The position numbers were made by a program, and so were the translations under genes. Shown here in pieces: positions 19,912 to 28,168 of a DNA stretch of 64,000 nucleotides. The DNA comes from an uncultured Lachnospiraceae bacterium (GTDB lineage Bacteria > Bacillota > Clostridia > Lachnospirales > Lachnospiraceae): NCBI GenBank assembly GCA_902493385.1, contig CABUPO010000010.1, forward strand, positions 13,287 to 77,286. Direction: 5' to 3'. Under the pieces are notes generated by a model, which searched no databases, had not been told where the DNA came from, and saw only the letters and a list, made by a program, of their open reading frames with translations. How positions within the stretch are numbered: position 1 is the stretch's first letter; every line of letters starts with the position of its first letter.

Positions 19912-20097
19912 ATGCTTAAAGTATACATATGTCCTATCTGCGGCTCATACCGTTTTGTCACAAGCTATAACTATACCTGCTACAAATGTGGTTGCAATAT
20001 GTCTCTCGCCGATATAGAATATAAGAATTATATAGAGCTTTCTTCTGATGAAAGACAGGCTATTACAAAAAAATATGCAGGTGGACATTATGAATAA
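19912..20097 (+). CDS. Small zinc-ribbon-like protein
   Basis: A 61-residue protein with two CxxC knuckles (CPICG at 7-11 and CYKCG at about 23-27), the pattern of a treble-clef or zinc-ribbon fold. The ribosome site GAGGTGA precedes the ATG. Its last 8 bp overlap the CYTH gene start, so the two are co-translated. I do not recognise a named family, and the function is unknown. Confidence 0.7.
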   Translation: MLKVYICPICGSYRFVTSYNYTCYKCGCNMSLADIEYKNYIELSSDERQAITKKYAGGHYE

Positions 20098-20590
20098 AAC
20101 TTACGAAATAGAAAAAAAATATCTTGTTAAAAAGCTTCCTGAGGCGCTGCATTCATATCCCCACTATGATATTGAACAGGGATATCTTTGTACCAATCCG
20201 GTTATACGTGTACGAAAAACCGACGCCGACTATATTCTTACATACAAATCTTCCGGCATGATGATGCGCGAAGAATACGAGCATCCGCTTACATGCGACG
20301 GATACAATCATCTGATTAAAAAAGCGGACGGAACTGTAATATCAAAAACACGCTATCTTATTAAGGGAAATGACAGGCATACAATCGAGCTGGATATATT
20401 TCACAAAGACCTCAAAGGAATTGTTCTTGCAGAAGTGGAGTTTTCTTCACTTAATGATGCTCAGGAATATATTCCTCCGGAGTGGTTTGGCGAGGAAGTT
20501 ACAGACAATATCTGCTTCCATAACAGCAGAATAAGCCGTATGAAAGCAGATGAACGTCTTGCCTTTGTCGCTAAATACGCTGCTGATTGA
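20090..20590 (+). CDS. CYTH-domain protein (triphosphate tunnel enzyme)
   Basis: A 166-residue CYTH protein. The defining N-terminal ExExK motif is EIEKK. Further tunnel residues of the RVR, TYKS, KTRY and ELDIF segments and a final VEFSS strand are present. Family members hydrolyse inorganic triphosphate or act on thiamine triphosphate or RNA ends; which applies here is unclear. The start is the ATG overlapping the end of the zinc-ribbon gene; the longer frame from 20048 lies inside that gene. Its 3' end overlaps the convergent esterase gene by 20 bp. Confidence 0.85.
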   Translation: MNKTYEIEKKYLVKKLPEALHSYPHYDIEQGYLCTNPVIRVRKTDADYILTYKSSGMMMREEYEHPLTCDGYNHLIKKADGTVISKTRYLIKGNDRHTIELDIFHKDLKGIVLAEVEFSSLNDAQEYIPPEWFGEEVTDNICFHNSRISRMKADERLAFVAKYAAD

Positions 20591-22580
20591 CAAATACCGA
20601 AAACGGTGACGCCGTAAGTCCCTCACCGTTATACAGCGGCGGTCTGCATGGGTCGTTAAACCATGCGTACCGCAGCGCATCGATATGCGGCGCATCCTTA
20701 TCATATAATATTTCCATTGTATCTTTAGCAGTTACGTTAAAGCCCGAGGCCTTAAACCATTCAATATTACCGCTGTATATGTCGTCTGCCTTACAGCCTT
20801 CCTTTATAACTCCTAATTCAAAGTAATCAACATTATCATTTACTGCCAGCAGACCGCCTCTGCAATGTGAAAATGTTAATCTGACCGCCGGTTTGTCCTC
20901 ATCACACACCGCACGGACAATCTGAGGGCCACTGTATTCATTATCCTTGCCATATATCATCGAAAGCGCCGCAAGCGCAAGCCTTTTTCCGACAGCTTCT
21001 TTATTCTGAGGATGCAAATCATTACTTTCCCCGATATCAATAGTAACCGCCATTGCCGTATTATTAATTGCAGCTGCACGTCTCTGCTGTTCTCTTATCT
21101 CGGCCCAGTTATCGCTCATAACCAAAGCCGCCGGGTCGTCAAACTGCGGAAGCTGCACAAAGAAAAACGGCAGGTTTTCTCCAAACCAGCTGCGCCAGCA
21201 GTTAATCAAATCTGTCATCAGACTTTCATATCTAAGCGGGTCTCCCGCATTAGATTCAGCCTGATACCAAAGCCCGCCCTTAAAACTGTATTTTAATAGC
21301 GGATGCATCATTCCGTTATATATCGCCGTAGGCTTATACTGGAAAAACGTCATAAGAGGAAGCGTCCTCATATGAGCGCCTTTAATATATTTCCATTCAC
21401 CAGACACATCAAACTCCCAGCGCCCGCATGAAGGAGCGGCATCCTCAGGATTGCATGCATTCCCTATATATGAGCCCTCAAAAATATAAGCATTCCCCTG
21501 AAGACAATATTTTTTGCCACGAATAAATCCTCCCGTTCCTCTGTTCACAATAAGACGTACTGCAAGCACGTTTTTTCCATGCTTTAATACGCCGTCGTTA
21601 AGAGGATATCTTCTTGGAGGATAACAGTAATCCACACTTCCAGCCTGTACGCCGTTTAGATATGTCTTGTCACCGTCTACCATAGCTCCAAGTCTCAGCA
21701 TAACACCGTGCAGATTATAATCGTCAGGAATATAAAACTCTTTTCTAAACCAGACGGAACCCTGATAATCTTCAAGCCCGGTATCGTAAAACATTCCCGG
21801 AATATTAATAGTATTCCAGTCTGAATCGTCAAAATCTGCTTCGGCATACACTGCTTTACCGTCCATAATACCAGGGTCGGCTTCATCAAGCTCTGCATAC
21901 CAGTCGGAAAGATCCTTTGCATCATATTCTTTTACTCCGGCAACAAAGCTATCGTCTTTAAGACGCTCAAGCTCTTCATCATACACCTTATACTTCTTTA
22001 TCACATCCTCCGGAAGATGCGCCTCAATAGGCGTGCCTCCTATAGCCGTATTTACAAGCCCTATTGGAATATGCTCACTAATATGTATATTTTCAGCAAA
22101 ATTAAATCCTGTTGCACTCATTTTTAATATATCATTATAATCAGACGCTTTAAGCCACACGCCTCCCTCAAACTGTTCTTTACTCTTTCCAAAGCATATC
22201 TGCTCCGGAACACGAAACTCCCTTATATGCGGATAATTAATCTGTGAAAGCCCTGGGCCTGTAAGGTCAATAGTTCTTTGAATCGGAAGCTCCATATTGG
22301 ACTGCCCGCTTATTATATACACATCACCGATAAGAATGTCGTTTATCGTAAGCGCGTCCTCTCCTGAGCTTATTGTCATGGAAAACGGCCCTCCCGCTTC
22401 ATGTGTTCTGATATTAAATACGAACTCGCCATTATCATCTGTGGCCGCGCTGTATTTTTCACCACAAAATTCCATATCCAATGGAACTCCTGCGTCTGCA
22501 AAGCCCCATATCTTTACGTTACTTTCTCTTTGAAGCACCATTTTATCCTGAAAACATGCAAACATTTCAAATTTCGCCAT
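20571..22580 (-). CDS. SASA-family carbohydrate esterase (sialate O-acetylesterase-like)
   Basis: A 669-residue cytoplasmic hydrolase with the SGNH-like SASA fold. The nucleophile is the Ser of SGQSNMELP (near residue 94), and GLWYQAESNAGD is the second conserved block. The catalytic Asp-His pair is ESNDLHPQNKEAVGKRLA near the C-terminus. A galactose-binding-like jelly roll (SVWFRKEFYIPDD, about 270-350) is inserted. No signal peptide is present, so it probably deacetylates imported xylo-oligosaccharides or other acetylated sugars. The GGGGAGG ribosome site supports the start. Confidence 0.88.
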   Translation of the reverse strand: MAKFEMFACFQDKMVLQRESNVKIWGFADAGVPLDMEFCGEKYSAATDDNGEFVFNIRTHEAGGPFSMTISSGEDALTINDILIGDVYIISGQSNMELPIQRTIDLTGPGLSQINYPHIREFRVPEQICFGKSKEQFEGGVWLKASDYNDILKMSATGFNFAENIHISEHIPIGLVNTAIGGTPIEAHLPEDVIKKYKVYDEELERLKDDSFVAGVKEYDAKDLSDWYAELDEADPGIMDGKAVYAEADFDDSDWNTINIPGMFYDTGLEDYQGSVWFRKEFYIPDDYNLHGVMLRLGAMVDGDKTYLNGVQAGSVDYCYPPRRYPLNDGVLKHGKNVLAVRLIVNRGTGGFIRGKKYCLQGNAYIFEGSYIGNACNPEDAAPSCGRWEFDVSGEWKYIKGAHMRTLPLMTFFQYKPTAIYNGMMHPLLKYSFKGGLWYQAESNAGDPLRYESLMTDLINCWRSWFGENLPFFFVQLPQFDDPAALVMSDNWAEIREQQRRAAAINNTAMAVTIDIGESNDLHPQNKEAVGKRLALAALSMIYGKDNEYSGPQIVRAVCDEDKPAVRLTFSHCRGGLLAVNDNVDYFELGVIKEGCKADDIYSGNIEWFKASGFNVTAKDTMEILYDKDAPHIDALRYAWFNDPCRPPLYNGEGLTASPFSVFVNQQRI

Positions 22581-22605
22581 TACATATCCTCCCCATACAA
22601 ATCAA

Positions 22606-22652
22606 ATATCCCACAGATACTTTTCCTCCAGGGAATAAGCTCTGCGGGATAT
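22606..22652 (-). terminator. Terminator-like hairpin after the lipoprotein gene
   Basis: A 12-bp stem with one wobble pair (ATATCCCGCAGA / TCTGTGGGATAT on the minus strand) and a 23-nt loop is followed by TTGATTTG. It separates the lipoprotein gene from the SASA gene. Confidence 0.5.
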
Positions 22653-22700
22653 TCTTTATATACGAATCCTTAATTTCTAAATCAAGCCAAACACTGTAAA

Positions 22701-23120
22701 TTATTTGTACTCTTTTGAAAGAATTACGTTACCGTCTTTGTCAAGATACTCAACTATCATTGATTCAGTATCAGCAACCTCTGCCTTTACCTGAGAAAGA
22801 GCTGTTGTAAATGACTCTTCCATTGCATCCATCGACTGCTCAAGAGCGGTCTTTACAGTTTCAGTATCTCCTACGTCAGTTGTATACTGATATACATAAA
22901 CGAGAGAATTACCTCTAACCTCAACAGAAAGCTTCATTCCCTGTGCTTCTATTGCAGAAGACATCTCGTCAATCTGTGACTGGCTTGCGCTTATATACTC
23001 CTCAAGCGCAGAATTATTAGCGCCGCTGCTTGCTTCTTTCTTTCCTCCGCATGCTGCCACTGAAAGGCAGAGGCTCAGGCAAAGAACAAAACTTGTGAAA
23101 ATACGTGTTACCTTTTTCAT
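22701..23120 (-). CDS. DUF4854-like lipoprotein
   Basis: A 139-residue lipoprotein. The signal sequence ends in the lipobox LSVAAC (Cys24), followed by GGKKEASSG and a small alpha/beta domain. The C-terminal strand pattern (MIVEYLDKDGNVILSKEYK) fits the DUF4854 group of Firmicutes lipoproteins. The function of the family is unknown. It is transcribed alone from the predicted promoter at 23158-23186. Confidence 0.75.
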   Translation of the reverse strand: MKKVTRIFTSFVLCLSLCLSVAACGGKKEASSGANNSALEEYISASQSQIDEMSSAIEAQGMKLSVEVRGNSLVYVYQYTTDVGDTETVKTALEQSMDAMEESFTTALSQVKAEVADTESMIVEYLDKDGNVILSKEYK

Positions 23121-23157
23121 ACTTAATTTCCCTCTCTTTTTCTAAATTATGTTAGTT

Positions 23158-23186
23158 ACTATATCACATAAATATACGCTTTTCAA
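23158..23186 (-). promoter_or_regulatory. Predicted sigma-A promoter of the lipoprotein gene
   Basis: TTGAAA (23181-23186) and TATAGT (23158-23163) are separated by 17 bp on the minus strand. The rest of the 309-bp gap up to 23429 is AT-rich, with only a second, weaker promoter facing the other way. Confidence 0.65.
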
Positions 23187-23325
23187 TATAAATAATTAGT
23201 TTTAGATATTTTTATTATTATAATACACACAATATTTTATAAAGTTTTAAAGTACAGGCGGCGTATATTTATACATCCGGCACAGCTATATATTTTAAAC
23301 AAAATATCCTATTAATCTGTATGTT

Positions 23326-23354
23326 TTATCAAAAAGTCCATATATAAGTATAAT
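23326..23354 (+). promoter_or_regulatory. Possible promoter of the XRE regulator gene
   Basis: TTATCA, a 17-bp spacer and a perfect TATAAT (23349-23354) lie about 75 bp before the XRE start codon. The -35 is a weak match. Confidence 0.45.
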
Positions 23355-23429
23355 TTACTCGTATACGGTATTTTCTCAGATATTCTTTAATAGTATTATT
23401 TTATTACACATTTATACAGGCAGGGAACA

Positions 23430-23774
23430 ATGAAAGATAAAGTGAACAGAAGTATTCTTGGCATTAACATAAAACTTTTCCGTGAAAAAAAAGGATTTTC
23501 AGCCAGACAGTTAAGTAATATAACCGGCATATCAGAATCTCACATTAAAAATCTTGAAAGCGCAAGCGCCAATCCAAGCATTAATACGCTCGTCAGAATA
23601 GCTAACAGTCTGGATGTTTCATTAGATTATCTTCTGAAGGATTCCCTCTCAGCTCATCTTAGAATGACGTCCTACGCAGATAATATAATGAAGTCTCTCG
23701 AGGACTGCAGCGAACAGGAGCTTATGTTTATCAATGACATAATTATTTCTTTAAAAAAAGATATGAGAAAGTGA
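23430..23774 (+). CDS. XRE-family helix-turn-helix regulator
   Basis: A 114-residue protein with a Cro/C1-type HTH (about residues 11-66: IKLFREKKGFSARQLSNITG, SESHIKNLES, PSINTLVRIANSLDVSLDYLL) and a short helical tail. It is encoded 9 bp before a LytTR response regulator, so the two are probably one operon. No prophage genes surround it, so it is more likely a cellular regulator than a phage repressor. Confidence 0.88.
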   Translation: MKDKVNRSILGINIKLFREKKGFSARQLSNITGISESHIKNLESASANPSINTLVRIANSLDVSLDYLLKDSLSAHLRMTSYADNIMKSLEDCSEQELMFINDIIISLKKDMRK

Positions 23775-23783
23775 CGTGACTTT

Positions 23784-24488
23784 ATGCAGATAGCTATATG
23801 TGACAATGACGACAGATTTTGCAGTATGCTTGAACGTCTGATATATGCCTGCGGACACAACCATATGATTAATGTAGACATATCTATATATAACACCGGC
23901 GAATATCTTTTGCAGAATATGAAAAACAGAATTTGGTTTGATATGGTTTTTCTGGATATTAATCTTCCCGGAATATGCGGCATTACCGTTGCAGACCACA
24001 TCAGAAACCGTCTTAATAATCTTTCAACATGTATTGTATTTATCTCAGAAAATGCAGACCGATGTATGGAATTATTTGATTACCAGCCGCTTAACTTTCA
24101 TATTAAGCCATTTGGCCTTAAAACCGTTGCATCTGATATAAAAAAAGCTGTAAGCGCATTAAAGATAACAGACAATATTTTTCGGTATAAAAGCTTTGGC
24201 GCGGTAAAGCATGTAAATTATTCCGACATACTATATTTTTCTTCAAAAGATAAATACGTATATGTAAACACAGGGGATTACTCCGACAAATTCAGAGGTA
24301 ATCTTGCAAATACAGAAAACAGCCTGAGCAAATCCCTGTTTCTCAGATGCCATAAATCATTTATAGTGAATCTCAGACACATCCAGTCATATCACTATAA
24401 TCAAATTACTATGGATAATGGCGAGCTTATACCTATTGGAAGATATTACCACGACAATTTAATGGCTACGCTGGCCGTATATGAATAA
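23784..24488 (+). CDS. LytTR-family response regulator (AgrA/VirR type)
   Basis: A 234-residue protein with a receiver domain (acidic residues in CDNDD at 6-10, phospho-acceptor Asp58 in VFLDINLPG, Lys in HIKPFG) and a C-terminal LytTR DNA-binding domain (about 135-230, containing YFSSKDKYVYV and LRCHKSFIVNLRHI). Such regulators usually pair with a quorum-type HPK10 kinase, but none is encoded nearby. The partner may be elsewhere, or the XRE protein may supply the input. Confidence 0.88.
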   Translation: MQIAICDNDDRFCSMLERLIYACGHNHMINVDISIYNTGEYLLQNMKNRIWFDMVFLDINLPGICGITVADHIRNRLNNLSTCIVFISENADRCMELFDYQPLNFHIKPFGLKTVASDIKKAVSALKITDNIFRYKSFGAVKHVNYSDILYFSSKDKYVYVNTGDYSDKFRGNLANTENSLSKSLFLRCHKSFIVNLRHIQSYHYNQITMDNGELIPIGRYYHDNLMATLAVYE

Positions 24489-24522
24489 TGCAGTTCACAT
24501 ACTAAAACTGGTTGTTTGTCAC

Positions 24523-24546
24523 AAATACAGATTAATCTGCATTTTT
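24523..24546 (+). terminator. Weak terminator-like hairpin after the LytTR gene
   Basis: AAAT.CAG-ATTAAT-CTG.ATTT forms a short, interrupted stem followed by TTTTT. The short stem makes it a weak candidate. Confidence 0.3.
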
Positions 24547-24593
24547 CGTGCTATATTTATACCGGACACAGGATTAGAATAATTCGGGCTGTG

Positions 24594-24678
24594 TTCAATC
24601 GGTACTTCCACCTTCTATATATCCATCTTTATATTTGTCAATATCCATTTCTATATTTCATTAACCGTATCGATTGAA
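24594..24678. repeat. Inverted repeat enclosing an 18-bp direct repeat, downstream of rnfB
   Basis: TTCAATCGGTAC (24594-24605) and GTATCGATTGAA (24667-24678) are inverted copies matching at 11 of 12 positions. Between them lies an 18-bp direct repeat (24619-24636 and 24641-24658, 16 of 18 identical). Small insertion element, RNA structure or regulator site are all possible. Confidence 0.5.
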
Positions 24679-24679
24679 G

Positions 24680-25324
24680 TCAGTCCCGGATATGCTTTCT
24701 TTTCTCTTCGCTTATTGTACGCGCTTTACAGTGTACAACATCATTATCATATGGCACGCATACAATAATTTTCTTAGGACATATGCCTGCACACAACCCA
24801 CAGCCCGTACATTTTTCTCTGTCTATCACGGCCGTATTATTTATAAGGCTTATTGCCCCATGAGCACACATTTTTACACAAGAACCGTATCCCATGCATC
24901 CATATGTGCACGCTCTGGCGCCTGCTCCAAGAGTCTCTGCGACAAATACACAGTCTTTTGCACCAGTATAGTTATATTTTACCTTTACAGACGGACAATC
25001 GCTTCTGCAAAGCACTGTATATACTTTTTTCTTTTCAGCTTTAATGTCCTTTCCAATTATTTTACTAATATTGTTTAACTGCAAAGGACTAATCCCTTCG
25101 GTACACTTATCCGCCGTAACATTATCCGCCGCCACTGCCGCCGCAAATGCGTCGCAGCCCGCATATCCGCATCCTCCGCAGTTATTCCCCGGAAGATTTG
25201 CCCTGATAGCAGCAGTTTTTTCATCTGTTTCATCCGGAAAAGCCCTTTTAACTATTCCAGGCATAATTCCCGCAGCAAATCCTAAAACTGCAGCTATAAG
25301 TACCGCTGTTAAAACTGTAGCCAT
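24680..25324 (-). CDS. rnfB: Rnf complex subunit RnfB (short form lacking the second ferredoxin domain)
   Basis: RnfB is the iron-sulfur subunit that takes electrons from reduced ferredoxin. This copy has an N-terminal membrane anchor, the Fe-S domain with Cys49/52/57/74 (CGGCGYAGC), and one ferredoxin domain with two [4Fe-4S] sets (CTYGCMGYGSCVKMC and CTGCGLCAGIC). It ends at about 214 residues, soon after CVPYDNDVVHC, where many clostridial RnfB proteins continue into a second ferredoxin domain. No cysteine-rich continuation appears downstream in the next 150 bp. I chose the ATG with AAAGGA 6 nt upstream; the frame extends 5 codons to 25339. Confidence 0.93.
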   Translation of the reverse strand: MATVLTAVLIAAVLGFAAGIMPGIVKRAFPDETDEKTAAIRANLPGNNCGGCGYAGCDAFAAAVAADNVTADKCTEGISPLQLNNISKIIGKDIKAEKKKVYTVLCRSDCPSVKVKYNYTGAKDCVFVAETLGAGARACTYGCMGYGSCVKMCAHGAISLINNTAVIDREKCTGCGLCAGICPKKIIVCVPYDNDVVHCKARTISEEKRKHIRD

Positions 25325-25350
25325 ACTCTTTCCTTTCATATATAAATTTA

Positions 25351-25923
25351 TTACAGACCCGAAAAGCCATAGAATGCAATTGACATAAGTCCGGCTGTTA
25401 TAAGCGTTATAGGCGTTCCCTGAAACGCTTTCGGTATACGATTACTGTAATTTATCTTCGTCCGAAGTCCCGCCATAATTACTATTGCAATAAGAAATCC
25501 AAGCGAAACGCCGAGCGCATATACGATACATTCAAAGAATCCGTACCCTGCGCCTGCGCTTTTAATTGCAGTGCCAAGCACCGCGCAATTAGTCGTTATA
25601 AGCGGAAGATACACTCCAAGCGCATCATAAAGCTTTTTCATCTTGCTTTTTATTATTATCTCTAAAATCTGAACCAGGGTTGCGATAATAAGTATATAAA
25701 ATAATGTCTGCATAAATTCTATTCCCAAAAAAGAAAGCAGCCTGCCAACCGGATATGTAACAGCATTAGATATCACAACGACAGCCGTAACAGCTGTTCC
25801 CATGCCGATTGCAGACTGGACATTTTTAGATACTCCAAGAAACGGACAAATCCCCAAAAACTGCGACAATACAACATTTCCGGCAAACATAGCCGATATG
25901 AGCATCAAAAACATTTCATACAT
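25351..25923 (-). CDS. rnfA: Rnf complex membrane subunit RnfA
   Basis: A 190-residue integral membrane protein with six transmembrane helices, homologous to RnfE and NqrE. The family segment LSQFLGICPFLGVSKNVQSAIGMG near the N-terminus carries one of the conserved cysteines, and LITTNCAVLG the other; in the family these hold an intramembrane Fe-S centre between RnfA and RnfE. The gene is 3 bp after rnfE and 26 bp before rnfB. Confidence 0.96.
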   Translation of the reverse strand: MYEMFLMLISAMFAGNVVLSQFLGICPFLGVSKNVQSAIGMGTAVTAVVVISNAVTYPVGRLLSFLGIEFMQTLFYILIIATLVQILEIIIKSKMKKLYDALGVYLPLITTNCAVLGTAIKSAGAGYGFFECIVYALGVSLGFLIAIVIMAGLRTKINYSNRIPKAFQGTPITLITAGLMSIAFYGFSGL

Positions 25924-25926
25924 ACT

Positions 25927-26598
25927 TTAACATCTCCATTTACATTTATTACAGTCCATCGTGCATACTGACGCACTTTTTTCATCAGTATTTGATTTGC
26001 GGATAATAATGTGGTTTCGCAGCGCTGAAAGAAATGCAAGTACAAAAAAAGCGCCCGGAGCCATAACTACTATGGATACAGGCGCCAAATGCCCTCCAAA
26101 TATATTCTTATTAATATTATATCCGAAAATGGATGTATTTCCTATAATTTCACGTATTGCGCCAATTAACGTAAGCGACATGGTAAACCCAAGCCCCATT
26201 CCAAGTCCGTCCGCCGCTGAAAGCGACACGCTGTGTGAAGAAGCGTACGCTTCTGCCCTGCCTAAAATAATGCAATTAACCACAATCAACGGAATATACA
26301 CTCCAAGCGCCTTTTCAATATCCGGAAAATACGCTCGTATAATAAGCTCTATAATGCTTACTGTTCCTGCAATTATGACGATATAGGCAGGAATTCTTAT
26401 AGTATTAGGAATAATGTTTCTAACGGCTGAAATAAGTCCTCCCGACAAAATAAGCACAGCCATTGTTGAAATCCCCATTCCCAGGCCACTGACCGCCGAA
26501 GTAGTTACTGCAAGCGTCGGGCACATTCCAAGCATCAGTACGAATGTAGGATTCTCCTTTATCATACCGTTCATAATACGCTCGGCATGCTGATTCAT
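25927..26598 (-). CDS. rnfE: Rnf complex membrane subunit RnfE
   Basis: A 223-residue paralogue of RnfA with six membrane helices. Conserved cysteines lie in LMLGMCPTLAV and LIVVNCIILGRAEAYA, with a GDxLGMG-like AADGLGMGLGF segment. The C-terminal tail is cysteine rich (CTMDCNKCKWRC), a feature also found in other Firmicute RnfE proteins. It is the fourth gene of the C-D-G-E-A-B order. Confidence 0.95.
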   Translation of the reverse strand: MNQHAERIMNGMIKENPTFVLMLGMCPTLAVTTSAVSGLGMGISTMAVLILSGGLISAVRNIIPNTIRIPAYIVIIAGTVSIIELIIRAYFPDIEKALGVYIPLIVVNCIILGRAEAYASSHSVSLSAADGLGMGLGFTMSLTLIGAIREIIGNTSIFGYNINKNIFGGHLAPVSIVVMAPGAFFVLAFLSALRNHIIIRKSNTDEKSASVCTMDCNKCKWRC

Positions 26599-26625
26599 TA
26601 ATTACCTCCATTATATATAATTATA

Positions 26626-27234
26626 TTATTCATTCATTTGAGCATAAAACGCAATACAGGCATTAACCGCTCTCGCAACGCCTTTTGTCGTGATTGTTGC
26701 GCCGGTCAGCGCGTCTACATCACCTGCGTCTACATCTATAGGCTGCGATTTGCCTTTAAATTGATTTTTAAAATCCTCATCCGTACAGTTCGCGCCAAGT
26801 CCCGCCGTTTCATTCATAGACACAACGTCAATTCCGGTTACGATACCTTTTGTATCAATTCCTACCGACAGCGTTATATCATCCTCGTATCCTTTGGATT
26901 TTACAATAAATGCATAACCAATACTTTCTCCGCTTTCATCATAGGCGCCTGCCATATCGCTAATCATGGTCCTGTACTCATCATTTATCGTTTCATTATA
27001 CGCCGCAAGCTTTTGGTTATATTCCTCACTGCTTTGAAAGCTTACCCCTTCATAGTCGGTAAATACGCTTTCATAACCGGCAAGCTTAGCCGCCTTAGAC
27101 GCATTATCTATAGGAGTCTTTGTTTTAAGAAACACTCCTCCAAGTACGAGCGCAAAAACTGCCGCAACCGCAAGAAGTATCAGTCCGTCCCTTAAATAGC
27201 TGTCACCTTTTCTCTTTATACGTTTCCTCGCCAT
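26626..27234 (-). CDS. rnfG: Rnf complex flavoprotein subunit RnfG
   Basis: A 202-residue subunit with one N-terminal membrane helix (about 17-36) and an FMN-binding domain. The flavin attaches covalently to the last Thr of the S/TGAT motif, here ALTGATITT near residue 180. I chose the ATG with AGGAG 8 nt upstream; this overlaps the end of rnfD by 19 bp. The frame extends 13 codons upstream without a ribosome site. Confidence 0.94.
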   Translation of the reverse strand: MARKRIKRKGDSYLRDGLILLAVAAVFALVLGGVFLKTKTPIDNASKAAKLAGYESVFTDYEGVSFQSSEEYNQKLAAYNETINDEYRTMISDMAGAYDESGESIGYAFIVKSKGYEDDITLSVGIDTKGIVTGIDVVSMNETAGLGANCTDEDFKNQFKGKSQPIDVDAGDVDALTGATITTKGVARAVNACIAFYAQMNE

Positions 27235-28166
27235 CTTACTGTCTCCTCTCCGAAAGGCTTTCTCATTGTACATTTTTCTATAAGCGGTACAATCATGTTA
27301 GAACAGATTATCGCATAAGATACTCCCTCAGGCAAGACCCCAAATTGTCTGAACACAAATGTCAGAAGTCCCGCGCTTATTCCATAAATTATCCTTCCCG
27401 CACCGGTCACCGGAGACGTCACATAATCCGTTGCCATAAAAAATGCACCGAGCATTAACCCTCCTGTGTATAAATTTGCCTGAATACAGTATACCGCATT
27501 TTCCTCTCCCGATACAGCTAAATATATGCTTAATATAATTGTAAATGACAATATATACGAAAGCGGTATTTTTATATCAATTACCTTTTTTGCAATCAGA
27601 TATATTATTCCTATTCCTAACGCCGGCACCGAAGCTTCTCCAATGCAGCCGCCTCCTGTTCCGAAAAACATTTCCGAAAGCGCCGGATGGGCTCCCTCCT
27701 TAAGCACGGCAAGCGGGGTAGCCCCCGATATTCCGTCAGGGAAAAAAGCCGTCATTTCACGCGAAAACGATATTAAAAGAAAGCATCTGGCAGCAAGCGC
27801 GGGATTCATAAAGTTATGCCCCAGTCCGCCAAAGAGCTGTTTTACAATTATTATAGCAAATAAAGCGCCGACAACCGGAATATAAAGCGGCGTATATGGC
27901 GGCATATTAAGTCCTAACAGCAGTCCTGTCACCACTGCGCTCATGTCATTTATACCCGCGCCGCCCATGTATCCCGTAATACGAAGAAAAATATATTCAA
28001 AGATTATGCACGAGGCAACAGACACACCGACAATACATGCGGCGTACGCGCCATAAATATACACTCCGAATACAAATGCCGGAATAAGCGATATACACAC
28101 ATCAGTCATTATTTCACGTGTATGTACGGCGCTTTTTATATGCGGAGACGCTGATACTTCAAACAA
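27216..28166 (-). CDS. rnfD: Rnf complex membrane flavoprotein subunit RnfD
   Basis: A 316-residue polytopic subunit that binds FMN and belongs to the ion-translocating core. It has about eight to ten membrane helices, and NqrB/RnfD signatures such as GGLGHNFMNPALAARC and TDYVTSPVTGAGRIIYG. The covalent flavin site is probably the Thr in SGATPLA. The start is a TTG with AAGGAGG exactly 7 nt upstream, just after the rnfC stop; the longer frame to 28262 lies inside rnfC. Confidence 0.94.
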   Translation of the reverse strand: MFEVSASPHIKSAVHTREIMTDVCISLIPAFVFGVYIYGAYAACIVGVSVASCIIFEYIFLRITGYMGGAGINDMSAVVTGLLLGLNMPPYTPLYIPVVGALFAIIIVKQLFGGLGHNFMNPALAARCFLLISFSREMTAFFPDGISGATPLAVLKEGAHPALSEMFFGTGGGCIGEASVPALGIGIIYLIAKKVIDIKIPLSYILSFTIILSIYLAVSGEENAVYCIQANLYTGGLMLGAFFMATDYVTSPVTGAGRIIYGISAGLLTFVFRQFGVLPEGVSYAIICSNMIVPLIEKCTMRKPFGEETVRWRGNV

Positions 28167-28168
28167 AT

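Noticed and set aside
23430..24488. Prophage control region
   Set aside because: Only one XRE gene is present; no integrase, structural or attachment sequences are nearby, and the partner is a two-component-type regulator.
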